Positions 1-5,857 of a stretch of DNA of 7,094 bases are shown here, one piece after another (the first letter of the stretch is position 1; every line of letters starts with the position of its first letter). This stretch comes from Deltaproteobacteria bacterium (GTDB lineage: Bacteria > Desulfobacterota > Syntrophorhabdia > Syntrophorhabdales > Syntrophorhabdaceae), in the NCBI GenBank assembly GCA_003506795.1, contig DNYO01000187.1, positions 1-7,094 on the forward strand, written 5' to 3'. Position numbers and translations under genes: made by a program. The notes under the pieces are model-generated. The model was not told the origin of the DNA, made no database searches, and saw only the letters and a program-made list of their open reading frames with translations.

Positions 1-156
1 CCCGGAGCGCTCCGGGAACCGGAAGGCCTGCCGGATGCGCGCAATGATGTAGATCTGGGCGAGGATCGCCGCGAAGAAAACGAAGATACGACCGGCGGAA
101 GAAAAGATTTCCAGGTAAACCGGAGAGAGCGTCATTCCGGGATTGAGTTCCATCAT
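1..156 (-). CDS. N-terminus of an unrecognised membrane protein (3' end beyond the window)
   Basis: An open frame of 52 codons runs from a tandem ATG-ATG at 156-151 to the left edge without a stop. The peptide begins MMELNPGMTLSPVYLE and then has a hydrophobic stretch at about residues 19-40 (IFVFFAAILAQIYIIA). A basic segment (RIRQAFRFPERSG) follows, as expected for one transmembrane helix with a cytoplasmic flank. It starts just after the terminator at 201-228, so it probably begins a new transcription unit. No good Shine-Dalgarno precedes the ATG pair, and an in-frame TTG at 180 is an alternative start. I do not recognise the family from this fragment; it could be the membrane anchor of an enzyme or the first helix of a polytopic protein. 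That it is coding is likely from position, frame and hydrophobicity, but not proven. Confidence 0.5.
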   Translation of the reverse strand, partial: MMELNPGMTLSPVYLEIFSSAGRIFVFFAAILAQIYIIARIRQAFRFPERSG

Positions 157-200
157 CGTGCCCAACAAGATAGTCGTCAAATATGGAAAAAGCAAGAAGC

Positions 201-228
201 AAAAGCCCTGCCATCAGGCAGGGCTTTT
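201..228 (-). terminator. Rho-independent terminator (perfect 12-bp stem)
   Basis: A 12-base arm AAAAGCCCTGCC (201-212) and its exact complement GGCAGGGCTTTT (217-228) flank a 4-base loop. On the minus strand the GC-rich stem ends in TTTT and continues into a pyrimidine-rich run. It sits about 85 bases after the stop of the DUF3313 gene and before the next start, so it most likely ends that transcript. The A-tract on the other side gives it a T-tail on the plus strand too, so it may work in both directions, although no plus-strand gene was found. Confidence 0.85.
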
Positions 229-245
229 CAATAAATCCGGTTATT

Positions 246-261
246 ACAAAATCCATTTTGT
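246..261. repeat. Short perfect inverted repeat ACAAAAT-cc-ATTTTGT
   Basis: Two 7-base arms, ACAAAAT (246-252) and ATTTTGT (255-261), are exact complements separated by two bases. The element lies between the DUF3313 stop and the strong terminator. The spacer is too short for an unstrained RNA hairpin, and the shape is more like a dimeric protein-binding site. Its position at the 3' end of a gene makes an operator role doubtful. No function is assigned. Confidence 0.35.
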
Positions 262-312
262 TTACAGGTAGTTGACTGTTTCCTACACCCTATACCCTGC
301 CCCCTTGACCCT

Positions 313-1002
313 CTATTTCTTCGGCTCCCTCTTCACTCCCCTGGCATTGTCGATGAACCTGACGCACAGTTCCGACCAGAACTTGAAGGCGTCCGTAGCC
401 GAGCCCCATTTCGAAAAACGCTGTTCGAACTCGGCTTTCCTCTCGTCCACCGCGAGCAGCAGGATATCGTTCGTCTGGCTGTCCAGGGCCATCATCTCGA
501 CACCGGTCTCGCCGCTTCCGGACCAGCCCCCGGTTGCGCCCTTCTTGACAAGACTGATGCCGATCCCGACGGGAATGACGGACGTGACGGCGCTCACGCC
601 GGGCCGACTCTGCTTGATGTTCGTGATGGCGATGCGGAGCCGCGCAACGTTAGGCCCGGGATCTGCCACGATCGGGTACTTGTCCTTGAAGGCCGCCACG
701 ATCTCCTTGTTGAAGGAATCGGCCATTTCCTTCATCTCCTGGGGATCAAATCCCTTGTATTGTGTGGTGTCGGCGAGCGAGAATAAGACGCTGTCCACCA
801 TGAACTTGTTGTAGATTTTGAAGTCCACTCCTGGCTTCAGCCACCGCAGCTTGGCCCCGCCTTCCGGCCCTGGCTTCAATGTCTCATATACGCTCTTATC
901 ACCCAGAAACCCGGAAAAGGGAGGATCTCCCGCGAACGCAACTGATACAGTGAACACAATGCCGATTACGACTGCCAAAATTACTTTTGTTATTCTTTTC
1001 AT
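313..1002 (-). CDS. DUF3313 family exported protein (non-lipoprotein paralogue)
   Basis: A 229-residue protein with a signal peptide: MKR, a hydrophobic core at residues 8-22, and a probable cleavage after AFA at residue 24. There is no lipobox cysteine, so it is predicted to be soluble in the periplasm. It resembles the lipoprotein at 5999-6691 in three blocks: PGVDFKIYNKFMVDSVLF (57-74), RLRIAITNIK followed by SVIPVGIGISLVKK (121-154), and the tail WGSATDAFKFW (199-209). This pattern fits the DUF3313 family, whose function is not established. An earlier in-frame ATG at 1014 overlaps the Shine-Dalgarno (ATGGAGG), so the ATG at 1002, five bases after GGAGGT, is the better start. It lies 85 bases after the ABM gene and may share its transcript; the hairpin at 201-228 would end it. 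Family call fairly sure; cellular role unknown. Confidence 0.8.
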   Translation of the reverse strand: MKRITKVILAVVIGIVFTVSVAFAGDPPFSGFLGDKSVYETLKPGPEGGAKLRWLKPGVDFKIYNKFMVDSVLFSLADTTQYKGFDPQEMKEMADSFNKEIVAAFKDKYPIVADPGPNVARLRIAITNIKQSRPGVSAVTSVIPVGIGISLVKKGATGGWSGSGETGVEMMALDSQTNDILLLAVDERKAEFEQRFSKWGSATDAFKFWSELCVRFIDNARGVKREPKK

Positions 1003-1012
1003 AACGACCTCC
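996..1012 (-). promoter_or_regulatory. Ribosome-binding site and start block shared with the other DUF3313 gene
   Basis: On the minus strand GGAGGTCGTTATGAAAA covers the Shine-Dalgarno, spacer and first codons. The same 17 bases occur at 6685-6701 before the other DUF3313 gene. GGAGG (1008-1012) is 5-6 bases from the ATG at 1002. This decides against the longer start at 1014, because the Shine-Dalgarno would then lie inside the coding region. Confidence 0.75.
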
Positions 1013-1087
1013 ATTCATAGTTTTATTGTGTGGTTCCAATGCAGCCCCTGAAGAAACTCCGCTGCCGCAGGCTTTTCCTTGCCCAGG

Positions 1088-1411
1088 TCAGGTTCCCGTC
1101 CTCATCCGCTTCAGGACTTCGATCCCTTCCCACGGAGAATCGCCGCCCATCCTGACCCTCGCCGAGTTACTCAGCAGATCAACAGCCCCGAGAAGCGCAC
1201 TCCCGCTGGTCGACCGCAAATAGTGCTCAAGATTTGCAGCGTCGTCCCAGTTAATCGCAAGGAAGAAGACTTCACCATCTTCCACGTCCCGGTAGATACG
1301 GGACTCATGGCATCCATGCTCCGCGCGCATCGTGGGAAGGAGCGCCTGCAACGTCTGATAAAGCTCATTGAACTTTTCCGGTTTGGCCCTGATTTCGATG
1401 GTGAGATTCAT
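1088..1411 (-). CDS. ABM-domain protein, putative quinol monooxygenase (YgiN-like)
   Basis: A 107-residue protein with no signal peptide, of the length typical of single-domain ABM (antibiotic biosynthesis monooxygenase) proteins with a dimeric ferredoxin-like fold. Family-like signals are the opening strand MNLTIEIRAKPEK, the helix FNELYQTLQALLPTMRAEHG, and then CHESRIYRDVEDGEVFFLAINWDD. Next comes the helix NLEHYLRSTSG (60-70), where the HxxS/T pattern of the family is only partly kept. Family members act on quinols, polyketides or haem, or have unknown substrates; the substrate here cannot be told from sequence. AGGAG at 1418-1422 lies six bases before the ATG. The gene sits between the remnant patch and the DUF3313 gene. 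Its role relative to the envelope genes is unclear; it is the only clearly cytoplasmic gene here besides the aspartase-like one. Confidence 0.8.
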   Translation of the reverse strand: MNLTIEIRAKPEKFNELYQTLQALLPTMRAEHGCHESRIYRDVEDGEVFFLAINWDDAANLEHYLRSTSGSALLGAVDLLSNSARVRMGGDSPWEGIEVLKRMRTGT

Positions 1412-1504
1412 TGTAGTCTCCTTTTGGGGGTTGAAATGTTCATGCCCGCAATATATTACGGATACGCAAGATATTGAGGGCTCATGTTGAGGGTATTCGA
1501 TTTT

Positions 1505-1573
1505 TCAGGGTCGTGTGATCCCCAGCTTTTTGATCCGGAACCAAAGAATGCTCGGATTAATACCAGTTCGCAT
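1505..1573 (-). pseudogene. Relic of a Fis-type helix-turn-helix, C-terminal end of a sigma-54-dependent regulator
   Basis: On the minus strand a 22-codon frame encodes MRTG followed by INPSILWFRIKKLGITRP and a TGA. The pattern GINpStLwxRiKKLGI is the second half of the Fis-type (HTH_8) DNA-binding domain that closes NtrC-class, sigma-54-dependent activators, including the usual position of the protein end shortly after the recognition helix. The first helix and everything upstream are missing: a TGA lies directly before the ATG in the same frame. It is therefore read as the remaining 3' tail of a deleted gene, not a functional gene. It starts 20 bases after the stop of the truncated CARDB-like gene and is in another frame. 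The motif is seen directly; the origin is inferred. Confidence 0.55.
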
Positions 1574-1593
1574 TCAAAAGTGTAACAAGGTGT

Positions 1594-1863
1594 TTAAAAA
1601 AGATACCTCCAAGCAGTGTACGGTCTGACAAATCTACCAGAGCTGTCAATTACCTCAACGCTTAGCTTAAATCTCGTACCAGTTAGTTCACCAACATTCA
1701 TAATAGTAACAGTGAGGGGTAGGCTGACCTCACTGGAGCTAATGAAGGATGGGGGCCCTGTGGTGATTCCTGCTACTATTAGATCTGGCACCGCGGATGC
1801 AGAGACAGGAAAAATCATGATACTTAACAATATTGAAGCTATGAGGATATGTTTCTTGTTCAT
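1594..1863 (-). CDS. Short secreted CARDB-like protein, probably truncated
   Basis: An 89-residue protein with a clear signal peptide: MNKKH, hydrophobic core at residues 6-20, cleavage near SASA at 21-24. The mature part starts PDLIVAGITTGPPSF and continues SLPLTVTIMNVGELTG. This matches the start of CARDB domains (cell-adhesion-related, immunoglobulin-like), which open with PDL-hydrophobic and carry a central N-x-G. CARDB domains are about 100 residues; only about 65 are present, and the frame ends with the non-typical RFVRPYTAWRYLF. The gene is therefore probably truncated. Codon and base use are visibly more AT-rich than in the neighbours, with many rare-looking codons. AGGTGGG at 1870-1876 lies six bases before the ATG, so translation may still occur. 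It could also be a complete small secreted protein. Confidence 0.6.
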   Translation of the reverse strand: MNKKHILIASILLSIMIFPVSASAVPDLIVAGITTGPPSFISSSEVSLPLTVTIMNVGELTGTRFKLSVEVIDSSGRFVRPYTAWRYLF

Positions 1864-1973
1864 TTCATTCCCACCTGTCTGAATGTAAAGGACATACTGA
1901 AAAATGAATACCGTTTGTCATCCACTTTCCTTTTTTCGATTTCCACCAGTTGCTCCCGAAGCTGGTTTTCCAT
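1860..1973 (-). CDS. Possible 37-residue ORF overlapping the CARDB-like start
   Basis: Between the DUF2950 stop and the CARDB-like gene, a minus-strand frame encodes a 37-residue peptide starting MENQLREQLVEIEKRKVDDK. The N-terminal half is charged and probably helical; the rest reads RYSFFSMSFTFRQVGMK. Its TGA overlaps the next ATG as ATGA, an arrangement often linked to translational coupling. Against it: the purine-rich AAGAGA directly touches the ATG with no spacer, and no family is recognised. The frame is also open upstream into the end of the DUF2950 gene. It may be a real small gene, a piece of a longer lost gene, or chance. Confidence 0.25.
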   Translation of the reverse strand: MENQLREQLVEIEKRKVDDKRYSFFSMSFTFRQVGMK

Positions 1974-1986
1974 TCTCTTGTGTTGA

Positions 1987-2931
1987 CTACTCTGCCTTTT
2001 TCCACGTCTTATCCGGGTTGAATGCCTTCATGAACTTGGCCAGCTTTGCCGTCTTCGGTCCCAGGTCTTTCTCATATACAACACCTTCGTGGTTCACGAT
2101 AAACGTCTTCACACCGGAGACGCCGTATGAAGCCGGGTATGCTACAAGCGCAAATCCGCCGACCATCTTTCCCTTCACCAGATAGCTTTGAGCGCCGCCT
2201 TTGGCATTCGCCCCCTGGGCGGTCAGTATCCGGAAAAAATAACCATTATAGGGTGCGGGCTTTTCCTCCTTCATATGGCCCTCGCTCCGGGCCCTTGCAA
2301 CAAGCGGCCCAAGTGGACTCGGTTCTTCACCGGGTTTCACCTCCCAGTACAGGCCGTCTTTTTTGCCCTTTGTGCTTCTAAACTTCTGTGCGTATTCCTG
2401 CAGGCCGTCGCTGTCACGGTCCATAACGGCATACTCCCGCTGCGCATCGACATACGCTAGGCAGGTCTGGATAGCGCCCAGTTCATTCTCTCCGATCCGG
2501 CGGCTGAGCATTTCTTCCCTACCCTGCTTCGTGTCAAATCGCCAGCGTTCACCGGTCTTTACAATCGGGATTGGAAACGGCCAGTCATTGTTCCCGATAT
2601 GGAGAATGACTTTTTCATCGCTCTCAGTCTCCAGACGATTCTTTTCACCGTAGCGCAGGAGTGATTTTTCCCTGCTCTCCCTGTCGTTCACCTCATCCCC
2701 CGATGAGATCAATGTCTCACTCCCGGGACCAAAAATGGCAAGAAGCTCCTTTTTGTTATGGTCGCGAATTGCCTTGGCCAATGCTTCCACAGCTGCTTGC
2801 GGGGTTTCGAACGTTTTCTGTTTTGCCTGTGCCGCCAGGGAAGTTCCCTGGAACATGACGACAACAAACAGGGCAACCGCAAAGCTCAGGAGAGACCTGG
2901 CTGACGGATATCGCATTCGAAATAAATACAT
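1987..2931 (-). CDS. DUF2950 family secreted protein
   Basis: A 314-residue exported protein. After a short basic N-terminus, the hydrophobic core at about residues 14-30 ends in SLAAQA, a probable signal-peptidase site. The mature part carries the conserved DUF2950 blocks: FETPQAAVEALAKAI (41-55), NDWPFPIPIV (115-124), GENELGAIQTCLAYVDAQREY (147-167), PYNGYFFRILTAQG (227-240), GGFALVAYPASYGVSG (258-273) and TFIVNHEGVVYEKDLGP (276-292). The family is widespread in proteobacteria and has no assigned biochemical function. It lies 80 bases after the DUF3300 gene in the same direction, a pairing I recall from other genomes, so the two probably work together in the envelope. The frame is open to an ATG at 2979, but there GAGGAG almost touches the start. 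The ATG at 2931 has GGAGG eight bases away and gives a cleaner signal peptide. Confidence 0.88.
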   Translation of the reverse strand: MYLFRMRYPSARSLLSFAVALFVVVMFQGTSLAAQAKQKTFETPQAAVEALAKAIRDHNKKELLAIFGPGSETLISSGDEVNDRESREKSLLRYGEKNRLETESDEKVILHIGNNDWPFPIPIVKTGERWRFDTKQGREEMLSRRIGENELGAIQTCLAYVDAQREYAVMDRDSDGLQEYAQKFRSTKGKKDGLYWEVKPGEEPSPLGPLVARARSEGHMKEEKPAPYNGYFFRILTAQGANAKGGAQSYLVKGKMVGGFALVAYPASYGVSGVKTFIVNHEGVVYEKDLGPKTAKLAKFMKAFNPDKTWKKAE

Positions 2932-2939
2932 GGATCTGT

Positions 2940-2944
2940 CCTCC
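2940..2944 (-). promoter_or_regulatory. Shine-Dalgarno that sets the DUF2950 start
   Basis: GGAGG on the minus strand lies eight bases before the ATG at 2931. The upstream ATG at 2979 has its GAGGAG only one base away, which is too close for normal initiation. Confidence 0.6.
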
Positions 2945-3011
2945 ATCGATGAATTCTTACTCAGGACTCGTCGGAACATTCTCCTCTTGAATCCACTCTA
3001 CAGATACTTTC

Positions 3012-4199
3012 CTAACGCCGTCCACGGCCACCGCCACCGCCAATACCACCTCCTCGGCTGAAGCCGCCACCGGATCCTCCCCAACTTCTTGAACCTCCGC
3101 CACCGGACCGCTGGGCTGAAGAAAGGCTCTGGTGGCCTCTCGCGCTGTCCTGTTTCGCCTGCGCTCCGCGGTCCACCCCGCCGAAGGCGTTGTCCCGACT
3201 CTTTGCTCCAGAAGCCGATCGATCGGACTTTCTGTCCTGCACCTGGGACGGTTGCCTGCCTGCAGTCCGATCAGCCACACCTGCCCCTTTCTTGTCATAC
3301 CCCCGGTAGTCCTTCCGGTTGTCCACGGCTGCGCGGTTTGTCGGGGAATACTTGTTGCGTGTGGCCGTGTCTCGGTAGGAAACCCCTTGCCGGTGTTTCG
3401 GATTGTGCTTCCATTGTTCTGGCTTGGCTCCTCCGCCGGATGGTCTCGTTTCGGGACTGCCGGGCCTGTTGATCGTGACGTCCCTGTCGACATTGATGCT
3501 GCCCCCGTGCCAGTCATTGTGATAATGCCCCCCATGCCATGCTGCGCCAACAGCAACACCCATTGTGAACGTGAATGCAGCGGCGCCGGGTGGGTACACA
3601 TACACCGGATAGGGCGGATACGCCGGGTACCACCATGGTCCGTACACCACCGTGGTGCTGTAGGTTGGAACATAGACCACTTGCGGGTTGGCAGGCTGAA
3701 TAATGATGATGTCGCCCTCCTTCTTCACTTCCTGCTCCTTTGTGCTTTTCAGGTTGCCCGCCGCTAATGCCTTCCCACGCAGCTTCTGCACCGTGTCCAT
3801 GACGTCTTTCTGCTGCGCCAGGAACGCATCGCCAAGCTTCTTGGTCCAGTCAAGCTTTTCACTCATCATGGTGAGGACTTCAGGAAACGGGGCGAGCGCT
3901 TTCACACTGGTGTCCCAGGGTTGTTTCTCCATGGCTGCCTTCATGGCATCCCCTTTCAGCTTCTTGTTCTGTTTCACCCATCGCTCCGCCTGCACCACCT
4001 CGAGGGGATAGGTCGAAGCTATGAGGATCTGGGTCAGAATACTGTCGGGGTACAGCGCAATGGGCGCCAGCAACTGGTCAAGTTCCTCCTGCTTGAAGGC
4101 TTTTCCCGATGCCTCCTGCGCAAATATCGGAGCCGGCAACGCCAGGCAAATCACTGCAAGCCCGATCAGTATGTATTTCAATGAGTCTCTTGTTTTCAT
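3012..4199 (-). CDS. DUF3300 family secreted protein with Gly/Arg-rich tail
   Basis: A 395-residue exported protein. The signal peptide has MKTRDSLKY, a hydrophobic core at residues 9-22, and cleavage near PIFAQ (24-28). The DUF3300 region follows (about 36-245) with its hallmarks ELDQLLAPIALYPDSILTQIL, YPLEVVQAERWV (64-75), WDTSVKALAPFPEVL (95-109), and NPQVVYVPTYSTTVVYGPWW (171-190). Next are a Pro/Tyr-rich stretch (190-204), a short hydrophobic segment, and a His/Trp-rich patch WHGGHYHNDWHGG (221-233). Residues 250-365 are hydrophilic and look disordered; residues 366-395 are Gly/Ser/Arg-rich and end GRGRR. The function of DUF3300 is unknown; the tail suggests surface or nucleic-acid/polymer contact, which is speculation. 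It sits 125 bases after the porin gene and 80 before DUF2950. The ATG at 4199, six bases after GAGGG, is preferred over the ATG at 4205, which touches it. Confidence 0.9.
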   Translation of the reverse strand: MKTRDSLKYILIGLAVICLALPAPIFAQEASGKAFKQEELDQLLAPIALYPDSILTQILIASTYPLEVVQAERWVKQNKKLKGDAMKAAMEKQPWDTSVKALAPFPEVLTMMSEKLDWTKKLGDAFLAQQKDVMDTVQKLRGKALAAGNLKSTKEQEVKKEGDIIIIQPANPQVVYVPTYSTTVVYGPWWYPAYPPYPVYVYPPGAAAFTFTMGVAVGAAWHGGHYHNDWHGGSINVDRDVTINRPGSPETRPSGGGAKPEQWKHNPKHRQGVSYRDTATRNKYSPTNRAAVDNRKDYRGYDKKGAGVADRTAGRQPSQVQDRKSDRSASGAKSRDNAFGGVDRGAQAKQDSARGHQSLSSAQRSGGGGSRSWGGSGGGFSRGGGIGGGGGRGRR

Positions 4200-4205
4200 G
4201 TTCAT

Positions 4206-4210
4206 CCCTC
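4206..4210 (-). promoter_or_regulatory. Shine-Dalgarno that sets the DUF3300 start
   Basis: GAGGG lies six bases before the ATG at 4199 but directly abuts the ATG at 4205. The downstream ATG is therefore the likely start; the choice changes the protein by only two residues. Confidence 0.55.
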
Positions 4211-4217
4211 ACGATTT

Positions 4218-4244
4218 CTGTTTGTTCTATCCGACCTGATCCGA
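4218..4244 (-). repeat. Imperfect direct repeat in the DUF3300 leader
   Basis: On the minus strand GATCGGAT and GGTCGGAT occur ten bases apart (GATCGGATCAGGTCGGAT), about 20-40 bases before the DUF3300 start. They lie downstream of an AT-rich segment (about 4250-4285) where a promoter could be. No hexamer pair good enough to call a promoter was found. The one-turn spacing fits a protein-binding site, but two short copies could be chance. Confidence 0.2.
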
Positions 4245-4324
4245 TCTGTTATGTTCATATTTAAAAGAAAAATTTTTATCGTTGCCCATTTCAACAAGTA
4301 ATTTCCGGCCGAAGGAGGACTACC

Positions 4325-5767
4325 TCACAGGAGTGAGAAATCGTAGTTGACGATGACACGATAGTCGTCGATGTATGAATTGTCACCCCCCCGCTGGTCG
4401 ACATGGGCATACCGGAACCGGAACCAGAGTCCCTTCACACCGATCTTGGGGCGCCATTGAAGATCAAAATCGTATTCATCCTGGTTGTACACGGACCCCT
4501 TGGTGACGGGATCAACGGCACCCCAACCGTGGACCCAGAGGGCATAGAATGTGACGCCATCAAGTCCAAGGCGGGAGAAATCATAGGAACCTTTGACCAT
4601 GAGCGCCTCTTCGCCCGCGCGGTTGAAATCCTGCACCTGCGCGCTCGTGTACCCGGGGTAGCTGCTCCAGGGGCTTCTCATATTCGCCCCCTGTGTCATG
4701 TCCGTGTAAGCCAGAGAAAGAACTGCCCCGCCATAACTCGCCTCCCCCTTGAGGCCAACCTGATGGGTGTCGAAGGAAGAACCCGTGAGAAGGTCATCGC
4801 CCGTGCTTCGCTGGTCGGAGAACTGGGCTGCAAAAAGGGCCCCGAACCGCTCCGTCAGCGGCAGCGTATATCTGCCTTCTGCATAGAAGATGTTGATGAT
4901 GTCTTCGGAGTAGTAATCAATAGCGCCCAGGGAGTACTTCTTTGTACTGTAGTTGGCGCCGGCCAACGCGACCCCCCGCTCAATCCCCGTTCGTGCGCCG
5001 GCAGCCTCGGACATCGGGATGAAATCGGCGGAATCGCGCTCCTTGATCTTCGTGATATAACCACCGCCGTAACGCAGCTCCGGTGCACCGTCCTTCCCGC
5101 CGTGTCTACCCACCAGGGTGTAACCCTCGAAGGTGTTCGGGGTCATGCGGTTGTCGTTCTTGTTGAGGTAGGGCGTGTTGTACTCCTTACGATAGAGGTC
5201 GATGAAGACGCCTTCGAAGAGCTTGATCTCACCGTAGAGCTGGCCGAGCACAGTGTATTCTTCCTGCCCGGGCCTGAGCAGAAGCGAACCGTCGCGGTCG
5301 TGAGGCGCATGGAGCGGCTGAGAGGTGTAGACTGCTGCGCCCACGCCGAAGTGATCAAGGAGGTAGCCCGATTTATAGGAGATGGAACCGCCCAGGGCCC
5401 AGGCCTCGTTTTTGCTGTTGTCGAACTTATCGCGGTAGAAGTAATAGGTGCGGAGGTTGACATCGAGCTTCGTGTCACGGAGAAATGGCGGCATGTCCTT
5501 CAGCGCGTCTTTCAATTTTTCAAGGGGCCGTACGCGCTCCAGAGGTTTCTCAAAGGCCTTGTCCATCGGAGTTACACTTTCCTCCACCGAGGAAGGAGGC
5601 GGCCCATCCTGCGAAACGGCCTCCTGGGCCAGGACAGGGGCGCTCCACCAGAACAGCATGGCCATGAAGCATATTCCCGCCGACAGGAGCATCTTCCCCG
5701 GAAATGCCGGCAGCCTTCTCGTTTCCGGCCGGGATGCCCCACAAGAATTATGGTTGCGGATGACCAT
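4325..5767 (-). CDS. OprD-family outer-membrane porin
   Basis: A 480-residue protein of the size usual for OprD-type porins, 18-stranded barrels that pass small substrates such as amino acids, peptides or aromatic acids. The signal peptide is long: a basic region to residue 25, hydrophobic core at 26-45, and cleavage near VLAQ (45-48). A charged Pro-rich linker with a helix-like stretch (about 66-92) precedes the barrel. OprD-like blocks are LDVNLRTYYFYRD (101-113), AWALGGSISYKSGYLLDHFG (122-141), VGAAVYTSQPLHAP (142-155), and alternating-residue strands to the end at DDYRVIVNYDFSLL. The substrate cannot be told; the aspartase-like gene upstream hints at dicarboxylates or amino acids only by proximity. 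The frame is open 46 codons further to 5905, but AAGGAGG eight bases before the ATG at 5767 decides the start. Its leader holds two hairpins. The DUF3300 gene follows after 125 bases. Confidence 0.85.
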   Translation of the reverse strand: MVIRNHNSCGASRPETRRLPAFPGKMLLSAGICFMAMLFWWSAPVLAQEAVSQDGPPPSSVEESVTPMDKAFEKPLERVRPLEKLKDALKDMPPFLRDTKLDVNLRTYYFYRDKFDNSKNEAWALGGSISYKSGYLLDHFGVGAAVYTSQPLHAPHDRDGSLLLRPGQEEYTVLGQLYGEIKLFEGVFIDLYRKEYNTPYLNKNDNRMTPNTFEGYTLVGRHGGKDGAPELRYGGGYITKIKERDSADFIPMSEAAGARTGIERGVALAGANYSTKKYSLGAIDYYSEDIINIFYAEGRYTLPLTERFGALFAAQFSDQRSTGDDLLTGSSFDTHQVGLKGEASYGGAVLSLAYTDMTQGANMRSPWSSYPGYTSAQVQDFNRAGEEALMVKGSYDFSRLGLDGVTFYALWVHGWGAVDPVTKGSVYNQDEYDFDLQWRPKIGVKGLWFRFRYAHVDQRGGDNSYIDDYRVIVNYDFSLL

Positions 5768-5775
5768 CTTTTTTT

Positions 5776-5782
5776 CCTCCTT
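5776..5782 (-). promoter_or_regulatory. Strong Shine-Dalgarno that sets the porin start
   Basis: AAGGAGG followed by AAAAAAAG lies eight bases before the ATG at 5767. None of the in-frame ATG codons further upstream (5806, 5797 and 5905) has a comparable site, so the porin is called at 480 residues and not 526. Confidence 0.8.
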
Positions 5783-5806
5783 ATAAGATTTCCTCATCAG
5801 CGTCAT

Positions 5807-5842
5807 GCGCACTACAGGCTCAAAACGCAGAGCCAAGTGCGC
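5807..5842 (-). promoter_or_regulatory. Nested hairpin in the porin 5' leader
   Basis: On the minus strand the outer arms GCGCAC and GTGCGC pair exactly. Inside them GGCTC and GAGCC pair exactly around an 8-base loop (TGCGTTTT), with small internal loops (TT and TGTA) between the two stems. The structure ends about 40 bases before the porin ATG. It has no U-run, so it is not a terminator. It may affect stability or translation of the porin message, or bind a regulator as DNA. Structure seen; function inferred. Confidence 0.35.
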
Positions 5843-5857
5843 GATAGCGTGTCCGTG

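Noticed and set aside
1..16. Perfect 16-base palindrome CCCGGAGCGCTCCGGG at the left edge
   Set aside because: It lies inside the minus-strand frame of the membrane protein and encodes Pro-Glu-Arg-Ser-Gly; a GC-rich palindrome in coding sequence at the window edge is not enough to call a site.
272..814. 180-codon plus-strand frame opposite the first DUF3313 gene
   Set aside because: The minus-strand gene has a signal peptide, a Shine-Dalgarno and paralogue similarity; the plus-strand frame has none of these.
1500..1600. A frameshift that would rejoin the CARDB-like gene to a longer C-terminus
   Set aside because: Both other minus-strand frames after the stop close within about 20 codons and give no CARDB-like ending.
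2957..3673. 238-codon minus-strand frame overlapping the 3' half of the DUF3300 gene
   Set aside because: Its product is rich in Arg, Thr, Pro and Gly with no domain, as expected from reading a Gly/Arg-rich coding region in another frame. The DUF3300 frame explains the region.
3132..3767. 211-codon plus-strand frame opposite the DUF3300 gene
   Set aside because: Antisense shadow with low-complexity Val/Arg/Pro-rich translation and no supporting ribosome-binding site.
4250..4290. AT-rich stretch before DUF3300 as a sigma-70 promoter
   Set aside because: Several TAAA-type hexamers are present, but no acceptable -35 hexamer lies 16-18 bases upstream of any of them.
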